Source: Hydractinia symbiolongicarpus (taxonomy: Eukaryota; Cnidaria; Hydrozoa; Anthoathecata; Hydractiniidae). Taken from it: a stretch of 64,000 nucleotides of DNA. The notes beneath the pieces are model-generated. The model made no database searches, was not told where the DNA came from, and saw only the letters and a program-made list of their open reading frames with translations. The stretch lies in the NCBI RefSeq assembly GCF_029227915.1, contig NC_079884.1:2358001-2422000 (forward strand), in the 5' to 3' direction. The position numbers were made by a program, and so were the translations under genes. Of the stretch, positions 39,932-54,510 are shown in pieces. How positions within the stretch are numbered: position 1 is the stretch's first letter; every line of letters starts with the position of its first letter.

Positions 39932-42900
39932 CTGATAAATGTGATAAATGAGACAATTTGACTCGAAGAAATAACATTCTTCTTAATTTGACATAATTGC
40001 CGGAACTCAGCAATTACACAGGACCCTGTGGTCGCGCTTCATTTAAATATTTAGATAAATAAGTCATTTTTACTGTTGGACCAATCCTAGCCGTTAGCGC
40101 GCGCTGAAGATATAGAGACAGTTTCAAAATCTCCATTTCATTGACTTTCTAACGGTTTAAATCCGTTTGAGTTACAACGGTTGCATCACACATTCGTACC
40201 AACATGTATTTAGTGATTTTCTCCCGATATTACTAAGTTGTATCGCTTTCAACAGTGCAACGATTGACTGTGGGACTTAATTGAATTGATTTTGGACTTT
40301 GAACATATAAGTGTTATAAGGGAGACATTTTGACTACAAGAAGTAACATTCTTCTTAATTTAAAATGATTGCTGGAACTCAGTGATTACACTGGGTGCTG
40401 TGGTAGCGCTTCATTTAAAAACTAAGATAAATAAGTCATTTTGCACTCTGGGACCAATACTAGCCGTTATCGCGCGCTGAAGAAACAGAGACAGTTTTAA
40501 AAACTAAATATCAATGAATTTCTAACGGTATCAGTCCGTTTGAATTACAACGGTTGCGTGACATATTCGTCCCCACATGTATTTAGCGATATTTTTCTGA
40601 TATTACTAGGTTGCATCGCTTCTAACAGTGAAACGATTGACTGTGGTACTTAACTGAACTAAATTTGGACTGTGATCTGATAAATGTGATAAATGAGACA
40701 ATTTGACTCGAAGAAATAACATTCTTCTTAATTTGACATAATTGCCGGAACTCAGCGATTACACTGGACCCTGTGGTCGCGCTTCATTTAAATATTTAGA
40801 TAAATAAGTCATTTCTACTGTTGGACCAATCCTAGCCGTTAGCGCGCGCTGTAGACAAAGAGACAGTTTCAAAATCTCCAATTCATTGACTTTCTAACGG
40901 AGTCAATCCGCTTCAGGTACAACAGTTGCGTCACATATTCGTACTAGCATGTATTTAGCGATATTTATCTCATATTACTAGGTTGCATCGCTTTTACCAG
41001 TGAAACGATTCACTGTGGGACTTAATTAAACTGATTTTGGACTTTGACCTTATAAATGTGATAAATGAGTCATTTTGACTCCAAGAAATAACATTCTTCT
41101 TAATTTTACATAATTGTGGGAACTCAGCTGTTGCACAGGACCCTGTGGTAGCGATTAATTTAAAAATTTAGATTAATAAGTCATTTTTACTGTGGGACCA
41201 ATCCTAGCCGTTAGCGCGCGCTGTAGACAAAGAGACAGTTTCAAAATCTCCAATTCATTGACTTTCTAACGGAGTCAATCCGTTTGAGTTACAACGGTTG
41301 CATCACACATTCGCACTAACATGTATTTAGTGATTTTTTTCCGATATTACTAAGTTGTATCGCTTTCAGCAGTGAATCGATTGACTGTGGGACTTAATTG
41401 AACTGATTTTGGACTTTGACCTTATAAGTGTGATAAATGAGACATTTTGATTACAAGAAGTAACATTCTTCTTAATTTGACATGATTGCTGGAACTCAGT
41501 GATTACAATGGGCGCTGTGGTAGCGCTTTATTTAAAAATTAAGATAAATAAGTCATTTTTTACTGTGGGACCAATCCTAGCCATTATCGCGCGCTGAAGA
41601 AATAGAGACAGTTTCAAAAACTACATTTCATTAACTTTCTAACGGTGTCAATCCGTTTGAGGTACAACGGTTGCGTCACATCTTCGTACCAACATGTATT
41701 TAATGATTTTCTTCCGATATTACTAAGTTGTATTGCTTTTAACAGTGAAGCGATTGATTGTGGGAATTAATTGAACTGATTTTGGACTGTGACCTTATAA
41801 ATGTGATAAATGAGCCGATTGGTCTCCAAGGAATAACATTCTTCTTTATTTGACATGATTGATTCTTTATTTAAAAATTAAGATAAATAAGTCATTTTTT
41901 ACTGTGGGACCAATCCTAGCCGTAAGCGCGCGCTCAAGATATAGAGACAGTTTTAAAAACTCCATTTCATTGAATTTCTAACGGTATCAATCCGCTTCAG
42001 TTACAACAGTTGCGTCACATATTCGTACCAGCATGTATTTAGCGATATTTATCTCATATTACTAGGTTGCATCGCTTTTACCAGTGAAACGATTCACTGT
42101 GGGACTTAATTGAACTGATTTTGGACTTTGACGTTATAAATGTGATAAATGTGTCATTTCGACTCCAAGAAATAACATTCTTCTTAATTTGACAAAATTG
42201 TGGGAACTCAGCTGTTGCACAGGACCCTGTGGTAGCGATTCATTTATAAATTTAGATAAATAAGTCATTTTTACTGTGGCACCAATCCTATCCGTTAGCG
42301 CGCGCTGTAGACAAAGAGACAGTTTCAAAAACTCCATTTCATTGACTTTCTAACGGGGTCAATCCGTTTGAGTTACAACGGTTGCGTCACACATTCGTAC
42401 TAACATGTATTTAGTGATTTTTTTTGGACATTCCTAAGTTGTATCGCTTTGAACAGTGAAACGATTGACTGTGGGACTTAATTGAACTGATTTTGGACTT
42501 TGACCTTATAAATGTGATAAATGAGTAATTTTGACTACAAGAATAAACATTCTTCTTAATTTCACATGATTGCTGGAGCTCAGCAATTACACTGGGCGCT
42601 GTGGTAACGCTTTATTTAAAAATTAAGATGAATAAGTCATTTTTTACTGTGGGACCAATCTTAGCCGTTAGCGCGCGCTGAAGAGATAGAGACAGTTTCA
42701 AAAACTCCATTTCATTGACTTTCTAACGGTGTCAACCCGTTTGAGTTACAAGGGTTGCGTCAAACATTCGTACCAACATGTATTTAGTGATCTTTTTCGG
42801 CTATTCCTTTGTTGTATCGCTTTCAACAGTGAAACGATTGACTGTGGGACTTAATTGAACTGATTTTGAACTTTGACCTTCTAAATGTGATAAATGAGCC

Positions 42901-43995
42901 ATTTCGACTACAAGAAAATAACATTCTTTTTAATTTGACATGATTGTGGGAACTCAGCGGTTGCACAGTACCCTGTGGTCGCGATTCAATTAAAAATTAA
43001 GATAAATAAGTCATTTTTACTTTGGGACCAATCCTAGCCGTTAGCGCGCGCTGAAGATATAGAGAGAGTTTTAAAAACTCCATTTCATTGACTTTTTAAC
43101 GGTATCAATCCGCTTCAGTTACAACAGTTTCGTCACATATTCGTACCAGCATGTATTTAGCGATATTTATCTCATATTACTAGGTTGCATCGTTTTTACC
43201 AGTGAAACGATTCACTGTGGGACTTAATTAAACTGATTTTGGACTGTGACCTTATAAATGTTATAAGTGAGACAATTGGACTAAAAGAAATAACATTCTT
43301 TTTAATTTGACATGATTGTGGGAACTCAGCGAATACACTGGACCCTGTGGTAGCGCTTCATTTAACAATTTAGATAAATAAGTCATTTCTACTTTGCGAC
43401 CAATCCTAGCCGTTAGCGCGCGGTGAAGATATAGAGACAGTTTCAAAATCTCCATTTCATTGACTTTCTAACGGTGTCAATCCGTTTGAGTTACAACGGT
43501 TGCATCACACATTCGTACTAATATGTATTTAGTGATTTTTTTCCGATATTACTAAGTTGTATCGTTTTCAGCAGTGAATCGATTGACTGTGGGACTTAAT
43601 TGAACTGATTTTGGACTTTGACCTTATAAGTATGATAAGTGAGACATTTTGACTACAAGAAGTAACATTCTTCTTAATTTGACATGATTGCTGGAACTCA
43701 GTGATTACAATGGGCGCTGTGGTAGCGCTTTATTTAAAAATTAAGATAAATAAGTCATTTTTTACTGTGGGACCAATCCTAGCCGTTATCGCGCGCTGAA
43801 GAAATAGAGACAGTTTCAAAAGCTACATTTCATTAACTTTCTAACGGTGTCAATCCGTTTGAGGTACAACGGTTGCGTCACATATTCGTACCAACATGTA
43901 TTTATTGATTTTCTTCCGATATTACTAAGTTGTATTGCTTTTAACAGTGAAGCGATTGACTGTGGGAATTAATTGAACTGATTTTGGACTGTGAC
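39932..43995 (+). repeat. ~4,064 bp HOR, copy 2
   Basis: A near-identical neighbour of 35,868-39,931. Its left border is a sharp switch at about 39,931 from GATTTTGGACTGTGA to TCTGATAAATGTG. Relative to the sequence before copy 1 (about 35,150-35,868), roughly 712 bp, one truncated plus one full monomer, are missing at this border but present again after copy 2 (about 44,000-44,710). Confidence 0.9.
41852..41872 (+). repeat. Deletion-variant monomer junction, copy 7
   Basis: Exact counterpart of the 37,788 copy at a 4,064 bp offset, including the GCGCGCGCTCAAGATATAG change in the next monomer. Confidence 0.9.
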
Positions 43996-46690
43996 CTTAT
44001 AAATGTGATAAATGAGCCGATTGGTCTCCAAGGAATAACATTCTTCTTTATTTGACATGATTGATTCTTTATTTAAAAATTAAGATAAATAAGTCATTTT
44101 TTACTGTGGGACCAATCCTAGCCGTAAGCGCGCGCTGAAGATATAGAGACAGTTTCAAAATCTCCATTTCATTGACTTTCTAACGGTCTAAATCCGTTTG
44201 AGTTACAACGGTTGCATCACACATTCGTACCAACATGTATTTAGTGATTTTTTTCCGATATTACTAAGTTGTATCGCTTTCAACAGTGCAACGATTGACT
44301 GTGGGACTTAATTGAATTGATTTTGGACTTTGAACATATAAGTGTTATAAAGGAGACATTTTGACTACAAGAAGTAACATTCTTCTTAATTTGAAATGAC
44401 TGCTGGAACTCAGTGATTACACTGGGTGCTGTGGTAGCGCTTCATTTAAAAACTAAGATAAGTAAGTCATTTTGCACTCTGGGACCAATACTAGCCGTTA
44501 TCGCGCGCTGAAGAAACAGAGACAGTTTTAAAAACTAAATATTAATGAATTTCTAACGGTATCAGTCCGTTTGAATTACAACGGTTGCGGGACATATTCG
44601 TCCCCACATGTATTTAGCGATATTTTTCTGATATTACTAGGTTGCATCGCTTCTAACAGTGAAACGATTGACTGTGGTACTTAATTGAACTAAATTTGGA
44701 CTGTGATCTGATAAATGTGATAAATGAGACAATTTGACTCGAAGAAATAACATTCTTCTTAATTTGACATAATTGTCGGAACTCAGCGATTACACAGGAC
44801 CCTGTGGTCGCGCTTCATTTAAATATTTAGATAAATAAGTCATTTTTACTGTTGGACCAATCCTAGCCGTTAGCGCGCGCTGAAGATATAGAGACAGTTT
44901 CAAAATCTCCATTTCATTGACTTTCTAACGGTCTAAATCCGTTTGAGTTACAACGGTTGCATCACACATTCGTACCAACATGTATTTAGTGATTTTCTCC
45001 CGATATTACTAAGTTGTATCGCTTTCAACAGTGCAACGATTGACTGTGGGACATAATTGAATTGATTTTGGACTTTGAACATATAAGTGTTATAAAGGAG
45101 ACATTTTGACTACAAGAAGTAACATTCTTCTTAATTTAAAATGATTGCTGGAGCTCAGTGATTACACTGGGTGCTGTGGTAGCGCTTCATTTAAAAACTG
45201 AGATAAATAAGTCATTTTGCACTCTGGGACCAATAGTAGCCGTTATCGCGCGCTGAAGAAACAGAGACTGTTTTAGAAACTAAATATCAATGAATTTCTA
45301 ACGGTATCAGTCCGTTTGAATTACAACGGTTGCGTGACATATTCGTCCCCACATGTATTTAGCGATATTTTTCTGATATTACTAGGTTGCATCGCTTCTA
45401 ACAGTGAAACGATTGACTGTGGTACTTAATTGAAATAAATTTGGACTGTGATCTGATAAATGTGATAAATGAGACAATTTGACTCGAAGAAATAACATTC
45501 TTCTTAATTTGACATAATTGCCGGAACTCAGCGATTACACTGGACCCTGTGGTCGCGCTTCATTTAAATATTTAGATAAATAAGTCATTTCTACTGTTGG
45601 ACCATTCCTAGCCGTTAGCGCGCGCTGAAGATATAGAGACAGTTTCAAAATCTCGATTTCATTGACTTTCTAACGGTCTAAATCCGTTTGAGTTACAACG
45701 GTTGCATCACACATTCGTACCAACATGTATTTAGTGATTTTTTTCCGATATTACTAAGTTGTATCGCTTTCAACAGTGCAACGATTGACTGTGGGACATA
45801 ATTGAATTGATTTTGGACTTTGAACATATAAGTGTTATAAAGGAGACATTTTGACTACAAGAAGTAACATTTTCTTAATTTAAAATGATTGCTGGAACTC
45901 AGTGATTACAATGGGTGCTGTGGTAGCGCTTCATTTAAAAACTAAGATAAATAAGTCATTTTGCACTCTGGAACCAATACTAGCCGTTATCGCGCGCTGA
46001 AGAAACAGAGACAGTTTTAAAAACTAAATATCAATGAATTTCTAACGGTATCAGTCCGTTTGAATTACAACGGTTGCGTGACATATTCGTCCCCACATGT
46101 ATTTAGCGATATTTTTCTGATATTACTAGGTTGCATCGCTTCTAACAGTGAAACGATTGACTGTGGTACTTAACTGAACTAAATTTGGACTGTGATCTGA
46201 TAAATGTGATAAATGAGACAATTTGACTCGAAGAAATAACATTCTTCTTAATTTGACATAATTGCCGGAACTCAGCGAATACACTGGACCCTGTGGTCGC
46301 GCTTTATTTAAATATTTAGATAAATAAGTCATTTCTACTGTTGGACCAATCCTAGCCGTTAGCGCGCGCTGAAGATATAGAGACAGTTTCAAAATCTCCA
46401 TTTCATTGACTTTCTAACGGTCTAAATCCGTTTGAGTTACAACGGTTGCATCACACATTCGTACCAACATGTATTTAGTGATTTTTTTCCGATATTACTA
46501 AGTTGTATCACTTTCAACAGTGCAACGATTGACAGTGGGACTTAATTGAATTGATTTTGGACTTTGACAATATAAATGTTATAAAGGAGACATTTTGACT
46601 ACAAGAAGTAACATTCTTCTTAATTTAAAATAATTGCTGGAACTCAGTGATTACACTGGGTGCTGTGGTAGCGCTTTATTTAAAAAGTTT
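43996..46690 (+). repeat. Dimeric block, ~745 bp period
   Basis: Two monomer types alternate. One has GCACTCTGGGACCAATA, AACTAAATAT(C/T)AATGAAT and TCGTCCCCACATG; the other has TGTTGGACC, CGGTCTAAATCCG, CAACAGTGCAACG and AACATATAAGTGTTATAAAG. The pair repeats about three and a half times at 745 bp, for example the GCACTCTGG marker at about 44,475, 45,218 and 45,963. The same dimer is a building block of the HORs on either side. Confidence 0.85.
44054..44074 (+). repeat. Deletion-variant monomer junction, copy 8
   Basis: Same scar and markers. It corresponds to the copy at 35,214, marking the end of the duplicated 4,064 bp region and the start of the dimer block. Confidence 0.9.
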
Positions 46691-49298
46691 GATAAATAAG
46701 TCATTTCTACTTTGGGACCAATCCTAGCCGTTAGCGCGCGGTGAATATATAGAGACAGTTTCAAAATTTCCATTTCATTGACTTTCTAACGGTGTCAATC
46801 CGTTTGAGTTACAACGGTTGCATCACACATTCGTACCAACATGTATTTAGTGATTTTTTTCCGATATTACTTAGTTGTATCGTTTTCAGCAGTGAATCGA
46901 TTGACTGTGGGACTTAATTGAACTGATTTTGGACTTTGACCTTATAAGTATGATAAATGAGACATTTTGACTACAAGAAGTAACATTCTTCTTAATTTGA
47001 CATGATTGCTGGAACTCAGTGATTACAATGGGCGCTGTGGTAGCGCTTCATTTAAAAACTAAGATAAATAAGTCATTTTGCACTCTGGGACCAATACTAG
47101 CCGTTATCGCGCGCTGAAGAAACAGAGACAGTTTTAAAAACTACATTTCATTAACTTTCTAACGGTGTCAATCCGTTTGAGGTACAACGGTTGCGTCACA
47201 TCTTCGTACCAACATGTATTTAATGATTTTCTTCCGATATTACTAAGTTGTATCGCTTTCAACAGTGCAACGATTGACTGTGGGACTTAATTGAATTGAT
47301 TTTGGACTTTGAACATATAAGTGTTATAAAGGAGACATTTTGACTACAAGAAGTAACATTCTTCTTAATTTAAAATGATTGCTGGAACTCAGTGATTACA
47401 CTGGGTGCTGTGGTAGCGCTTCATTTAAAAACTAAGATAAATAAGTCATTTTGCACTCTGGGACCAATACTAGCCGTTATCGCGCGCTGAAGAAACAGAG
47501 ACAGTTTTAAAAACTAAATATCAATGAATTTCTAACGGTATCAGTCCGTTTGAATTACAACGGTTGAGTGACATATTCGTCCCCACATGTATTTAGCGAT
47601 ATTTTTCTGATATTACTAGGTTGCATCGCTTCTAACAGTGAAACGATTGACTGTGGTACTTAATTGAACTAAATTTGGACTGTGATCTGATAAATGTGAT
47701 AAATGAGACAATTTGACTCGAAGAAATAACATTCTTCTTAATTTGACATAATTGCCGGAACTCAGCGATTACACTGGACCCTGTGGTCGCGCTTCATTTA
47801 ACAATTTAGATAAATAAGTCATTTCTACTTTGGGACCAATCCTAGCCGTTAGCGCGCGGTGAAGATATAGAGACAGTTTCAAAATCTCCATTTCATTGAC
47901 TTTCTAACGGTGTCAATCCGTTTGAGTTACAACGGTTGCATCACACATTCGTACCAACATGTATTTAGTGATTTTTTTCCGATATTACTTAGTTGTATCG
48001 TTTTCAGCAGTGAATCGATTGACTGTGGGACTTAATTGAACTGATTTTGGACTTTGACCTTATAAGTATGATAAATGAGACATTTTGACTACAAGAAGTA
48101 ACATTCTTCTTAATTTGACATGATTGCTGTAACTCAGTGATTACAATGGGCGCTGTGGTAGCGCTTCATTTAAAAACTAAGATAAATAAGTCATTTTGCA
48201 CTCTGGGACCAATACTAGCCGTTATCGCGCGCTGAAGAAACAGAGACAGTTTTAAAAACTAAATATCAATGAATTTCTAACGGTATCAGTCCGTTTGAAT
48301 TACAACGGTTGAGTGACATATTCGTCCCCACATGTATTTAGCGATATTTTTCTGATATTACTAGGTTGCATCGCTTCTAACAGTGAAACGATTGACTGTG
48401 GTACTTAATTGAACTAAATTTGGACTGTGATCTGATAAATGTGATAAATGAGACAATTTGACTCGAAGAAATAACATTCTTCTTAATTTGACATAATTGC
48501 CGGAACTCAGCGATTACACTGGACCCTGTGGTCGCGCTTCATTTAAATATTTAGATAAATAAGTCATTTCTACTGTTGGACCATTCCTAGACGTTAGCGC
48601 GCGCTGAAGATATAGAGACAGTTTCAAAATCTCCATCTCATTGACTTTCTAACGGTCTAAATCCGTTTGAGTTACAACGGTTGCATCACACATTCGTACC
48701 AACATGTATTTAGTGATTTTTTTCCGATATTACTAAGTTGTATCGCTTTCAACAGTGCAACGATTGACTGTGGGACATAATTGAATTGATTTTGGACTTT
48801 GAACATATAAGTGTTATAAAGGAGACATTTTGACTACAAGAAGTAACATTCTTCTTAATTTAAAATGATTGCTGGAACTCAGTGATTACACTGGGTGCTG
48901 TGGTAGCGCTTCAATTAAAAACTAAGATAAATAAGTCATTTTGCACTCTGGGACCAATACTAGCCGTTATCGCGCGCTGAAGAAACAGAGACAGTTTTAA
49001 AAACTAAATATCAATGAATTTCTAACGGTATCAGTCCGTTTGAATTACAACGGTTGCATGACATATTCGTCCCCACATGTATTTAGCGATATTTTTCTGA
49101 TATTACTAGGTTGCATCGCTTCTAACAGTGAAACGATTGACTGTGGTACTTAAGTGAACTAAATTTGGACTGTGATCTGATAAATGTGATAAATGAGACA
49201 ATTTGACTCGAAGAAATAACATTCTTCTTAATTTGACATAATTGCCGGAACTTAGCGAATACACTGGACCCTGTGGTCGCGCTTCATTTAAATATTTA
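46691..49298 (+). repeat. Seven-monomer HOR copy 1 (2,608 bp)
   Basis: 46,691 to about 48,250 recurs at 49,299 to about 50,860 with a 2,608 bp offset, which equals seven monomers. It contains an internal three-monomer echo (the CTACTTTGGGACC monomer at about 46,708 and 47,826). The right part, about 48,185-49,318, also recurs at about 52,250-53,383 (offset 4,065), with the shared rare marker ACCATTCCTAGACGTTAGCG. Confidence 0.83.
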
Positions 49299-50408
49299 GA
49301 TAAATAAGTCATTTCTACTTTGGGACCAATCCTAGCCGTTAGCGCGCGGTGAAGATATAGAGACAGTTTCAAAATCTCCATTTCATTGACTTTCTAACGG
49401 TGTCAATCCGTTTGAGTTACAACGGTTGCATCACACATTCGTACCAACATGTATTTAGTGATTTTTTTCCGATATTACTTAGTTGTATCGTTTTCAGCTG
49501 TGAATCGATTGACTGTGGGACTTAATTGAACTGATTTTGGACTTTGACCTTATAAGTATGATAAATGAGACATTTTGACTACAAGAAGTAACATTCTTCT
49601 TAATTTGACATGATTGCTGGAACTCAGTGATTACAATGGGCGCTGTGGTAGCGCTTCATTTAAAAACTAAGATAAATAAGTCATTTTGCACTCTGGGACC
49701 AATACTAGCCGTTATCGCGCGCTGAAGAAACAGAGACAGTTTTAAAAACTACATTTCATTAACTTTCTAACGGTGTCAATCCGTTTGAGGTACAACGGTT
49801 GCGTCACATCTTCGTACCAACATGTATTTAATGATTTTCTTCCGATATTACTAAGTTGTATCGCTTTCAACAGTGCAACGATTGACTGTGGGACTTAATT
49901 GAATTGATTTTGGACTTTGAACATATAAGTGTTATAAAGGAGACATTTTGACTACAAGAAGTAACATTCTTCTTAATTTAAAATGATTGCTGGAACTCAG
50001 TGATTACACTGGGTGCTGTGGTAGCGCTTCATTTAAAAACTAAGATAAATAAGTCATTTTGCACTCTGGGACCAATACTAGCCGTTATCGCGCGCTGAAG
50101 AAACAGAGACAGTTTTAAAAACTAAATATCAATGAATTTCTAACGGTATCAGTCCGTTTGAATTACAACGGTTGAGTGACATATTCGTCCCCACATGTAT
50201 TTAGCGATATTTTTCTGATATTACTAGGTTGCATCGCTTCTAACAGTGAAACGATTGACTGTGGTACTTAATTGAACTAAATTTGGACTGTGATCTGATA
50301 AATGTGATAAATGAGACAATTTGACTCGAAGAAATAACATTCTTCTTAATTTGACATAATTGCCGGAACTCAGCGATTACACTGGACCCTGTGGTCGCGC
50401 TTCATTTA
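49299..50408 (+). repeat. Seven-monomer HOR copy 2 (leading part)
   Basis: This continues the 2,608 bp periodicity of the preceding unit and flows into the 5,517 bp HOR. The match to copy 1 extends past this border to about 50,860, where ACTACATTTCATTAAC replaces ACTAAATATCAATGAAT. The two HOR systems therefore share monomers across the boundary rather than abutting cleanly. Confidence 0.78.
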
Positions 50409-51097
50409 ACAATTTAGATAAATAAGTCATTTCTACTTTGGGACCAATCCTAGCCGTTAGCGCGCGGTGAAGATATAGAGACAGTTTCAAAATCTCCATT
50501 TCATTGACTTTCTAACGGTGTCAATCCGTTTGAGTTACAACGGTTGCATCACACATTCGTACCAACATGTATTTAGTGATTTTTTTCCGATATTACTTAG
50601 TTGTATCGTTTTCAGCAGTGAATCGATTGACTGTGGGACTTAATTGAACTGATTTTGGACTTTGACCTTATAAGTATGATAAATGAGACATTTTGACTAC
50701 AAGAAGTAACATTCTTCTTAATTTGACATGATTGCTGGAACTCAGTGATTACAATGGGCGCTGTGGTAGCGCTTCATTTAAAAACTAAGATAAATAAGTC
50801 ATTTTGCACTCTGGGACCAATACTAGCCGTTATCGCGCGCTGAAGAAACAGAGACAGTTTTAAAAACTACATTTCATTAACTTTCTAACGGTGTCAATCC
50901 GTTTGAGGTACAACGGTTGCGTCACATCTTCGTACCAACATGTATTTAATGATTTTCTTCCGATATTACTAAGTTGTATTGCTTTTAACAGTGAAGCGAT
51001 TGACTGTGGGAATTAATTGAACTGATTTTGGACTGTGACCTTATAAATGTGATAAATGAGCCGATTGGTCTCCAAGGAATAACATTCTTCTTTATTT

Positions 51098-51118
51098 GAC
51101 ATGATTGATTCTTTATTT
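51098..51118 (+). repeat. Deletion-variant monomer junction, copy 9
   Basis: Same scar and markers; first copy within the 15-monomer HOR. Its counterparts lie 5,517 bp and 11,779 bp downstream. Confidence 0.9.
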
Positions 51119-54100
51119 AAAAATTAAGATAAATAAGTCATTTTTTACTGTGGGACCAATCCTAGCCGTAAGCGCGCGCTGAAGATATAGAGACAGTTTC
51201 AAAATCTCCATTTCATTGACTTTCTAACGGTCTAAATCCGTTTGAGTTACAACGGTTGCATCACACATTCGTACCAACATGTATTTAGTGATTTTTTTCC
51301 GATATTACTAAGTTGTATCGCTTTCAACAGTGCAACGATTGACTGTGGGACTTAATTGAATTGATTTTGGACTTTGAACATATAAGTGTTATAAAGGAGA
51401 CATTTTGACTACAAGAAGTAACATTCTTCTTAATTTAAAATGATTGCTGGAACTCAGTGATTACACTGGGTGCTGTGGTAGCGCTTCATTTAAAAACTAA
51501 GATAAATAAGTCATTTTGCACTCTGGGACCAATACTAGCCGTTATCGCGCGTTGAAGAAACAGAGACAGTTTTAAAAACTAAATATCAATGAATTTCTAA
51601 CGGTATCAGTCCGTTTGAATTACAACGGTTGCGTGACATATTCGTCCCTACATGTATTTAGCGATATTTTTCTGATATTACTAGGTTGCATCGCTTCTAA
51701 CAGTGAAACGATTGACTGTGGTACTTAATTGAACTAAATTTGGACTGTGATCTGATAAATGTGATAAATGAGACAATTTGACTCGAAGAAATAACATTCT
51801 TCTTAATTTGACATAATTGCCGGAACTCAGCGATTACACAGGACCCTGTGGTCGCGCTTCATTTAAATATTTAGATAAATAAGTCATTTTTACTGTTGGA
51901 CCAATCCTAGCCGTTAGCGCGCGCTGAAGATATAGAGACAGTTTCAAAATCTCCATTTCATTGACTTTCTAACGGTCTAAATCCGTTTGAGTTACAACGG
52001 TTGCATCACACATTCGTACCAACATGTATTTAGTGATTTTTTCCCGATATTACTAAGTTGTATCGCTTTCAACAGTGCAACGATTGACTGTGGGACTTAA
52101 TTGAATTGATTTTGGACTTTGAACATATAAGTGTTATAAAGGAGACATTTTGACTACAAGAAGTAACATTCTTCTTAATTTAAAATGATTGCTGGAACTC
52201 AGTGATTACACTGGGTGCTGTGGTAGCGCTTCATTTAAAAACTAAGATAAATAAGTCATTTTGCACTCTGGGACCAATACTAGCCGTTATCGCGCGCTGA
52301 AGAAACAGAGACAGTTTTAAAAACTAAATATCAATGAATTTCTAACGGTATCAGTCCGTTTCAATTACAACGGTTGAGTGACATATTCGTCCCCACATGT
52401 ATTTAGCGATATTTTTCTGATATTACTAGGTTGCATCGCTTCTAACAGTGAAACGATTGACTGTGGTACTTAATTGAACTAAATTTGGACTGTGATCTGA
52501 TAAATGTGATAAATGAGACAATTTGACTCGAAGAAATAACATTCTTCTTAATTTGACATAATTGCCGGAACTCAGCGATTACACTGGACCCTGTGGTCGC
52601 GCTTCATTTAAATATTTAGATAAATAAGTCATTTCTACTGTTGGACCATTCCTAGACGTTAGCGCGCGCTGAAGATATAGAGACAGTTTCAAAATCTCCA
52701 TCTCATTGACTTTCTAACGGTCTAAATCCGTTTGAGTTACAACGGTTGCATCACACATTCGTACCAACATGTATTTAGTGATTTTTTTCCGATATTACTA
52801 AGTTGTATCGCTTTCAACAGTGCAACGATTGACTGTGGGACATAATTGAATTGATTTTGGACTTTGAACATATAAGTGTTATAAAGGAGACATTTTGACT
52901 ACAAGAAGTAACATTCTTCTTAATTTAAAATGATTGCTGGAACTCAGTGATTACACTGGGTGCTGTGGTAGCGCTTCAATTAAAAACTAAGATAAATAAG
53001 TCATTTTGCACTCTGGGACCAATACTAGCCGTTATCGCGCGCTGAAGAAACAGAGACAGTTTTAAAAACTAAATATCAATGAATTTCTAACAGTATCAGT
53101 CCGTTTGAATTACAACGGTTGCATGACATATTCGTCCCCACATGTATTTAGCGATATTTTTCTGATATTACTAGGTTGCATCGCTTCTAACAGTGAAACG
53201 ATTGACTGTGGTACTTAACTGAACTAAATTTGGACTGTGATCTGATAAATGTGATGAATGAGACAATTTGACTCGAAGAAATAACATTCTTCTTAATTTG
53301 ACATAATTGCCGGAACTTAGCGAATACACTGGACCCTGTGGTCGCGCTTCATTTAAATATTTAGATAAATAAGTCATTTCTACTGTTGGACCAATCCTAG
53401 CCGTTAGCGCGCGCTGAAGATATAGAGACAGTTTCAAAATCTCCATTTCATTGACTTTCTAACGGTCTAAATCCGTTTGAGTTACAACGGTTGCATCACA
53501 CATTCGTACCAACATGTATTTAGTGATTTTTTTCCGATATTACTAAGTTGTATCACTTTCAACAGTGCAACGATTGACTGTGGGACTTAATTGAATTGAT
53601 TTTGGACTTTGACAATATAAATGTTATAAAGGAGACATTTTGACTACAAGAAGTAACATTCTTCTTAATTTGAAATAATTGCTGGAACTCAGTGATTACA
53701 CTGGGTGCTGTGGTAGCGCTTCATTTAAAAAGTTTGATAAATAAGTCATTTCTACTGTGGGACCAATCCTAGCCGTTAGCGCGCGCTGAAGATATACAGA
53801 CAGTTTCAAAATCTCCATTTCATTGACTTTCTAACGGTGTCAATACGTTTGGGTTACAACGGTTGCATCACACATTCGTACCAACATATATTTAGTGATG
53901 TTTTTCCGATATTACTAAGTTGTATCGCTTTCAACAGTGCAACGATTGACTGTGGGACTTAATTGAACTGATTTTGGACTTTGACCTTATAAATGTTATA
54001 AAGGAGACATTTTGACTACAAGAAGTAACATTCTTCTTAATTTGACATTATTGCTGGAACTCAGTGATTACACTGGGCGCTGTGGTAGCACTTTATTAAA

Positions 54101-54480
54101 AAATTCAGATAAATAAGTCATTTTTTACTGCGGGACCAATCCTAGCCGTTATCGGGCATTGAAGAAATAGAGACAGTTTCAAAAACTACATTTCATTGAC
54201 TTTCTAACTGTGTCAATCCGTTTGAGTTACAACGGTTGCGTCACATATTCATACCAACATGTATTTAGTGATTTTTTCCAATATTACTAAGTTGTATTGC
54301 TTTCAACAGTGAAACGATTGACTGTGGGAATTAATTGAACTGATTCTGGACTGTGACTTTATAAATGTGATAAATAAGCCAATTGGTCTCCAAGGAATAA
54401 CTTTCTTCTTAGTTTGACGTGAGTGCTGGAATTCAGCGATTACATTAGGCTCTGTCGTAGCCCTTTATTTAAAAACTTAG

Positions 54481-54510
54481 ATAAATAAGTCGCGCAGAAT
54501 AAATAAGATC
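54481..54510 (+). repeat. Second deletion variant (34 bp loss of first ACTGTGGGAC), copy 1
   Basis: The leader runs directly from ATAAATAAGTC into GCGCAGAATAAATAAG. In full monomers about 34 bp lie between these, including the first ACTGTGGGAC, CCAATCCTAGCCGTT and the start of the GC palindrome. A two-base TC microhomology is present at the ends. This is a different deletion from the variable-box one and is limited to the 15-monomer HOR. Confidence 0.88.
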
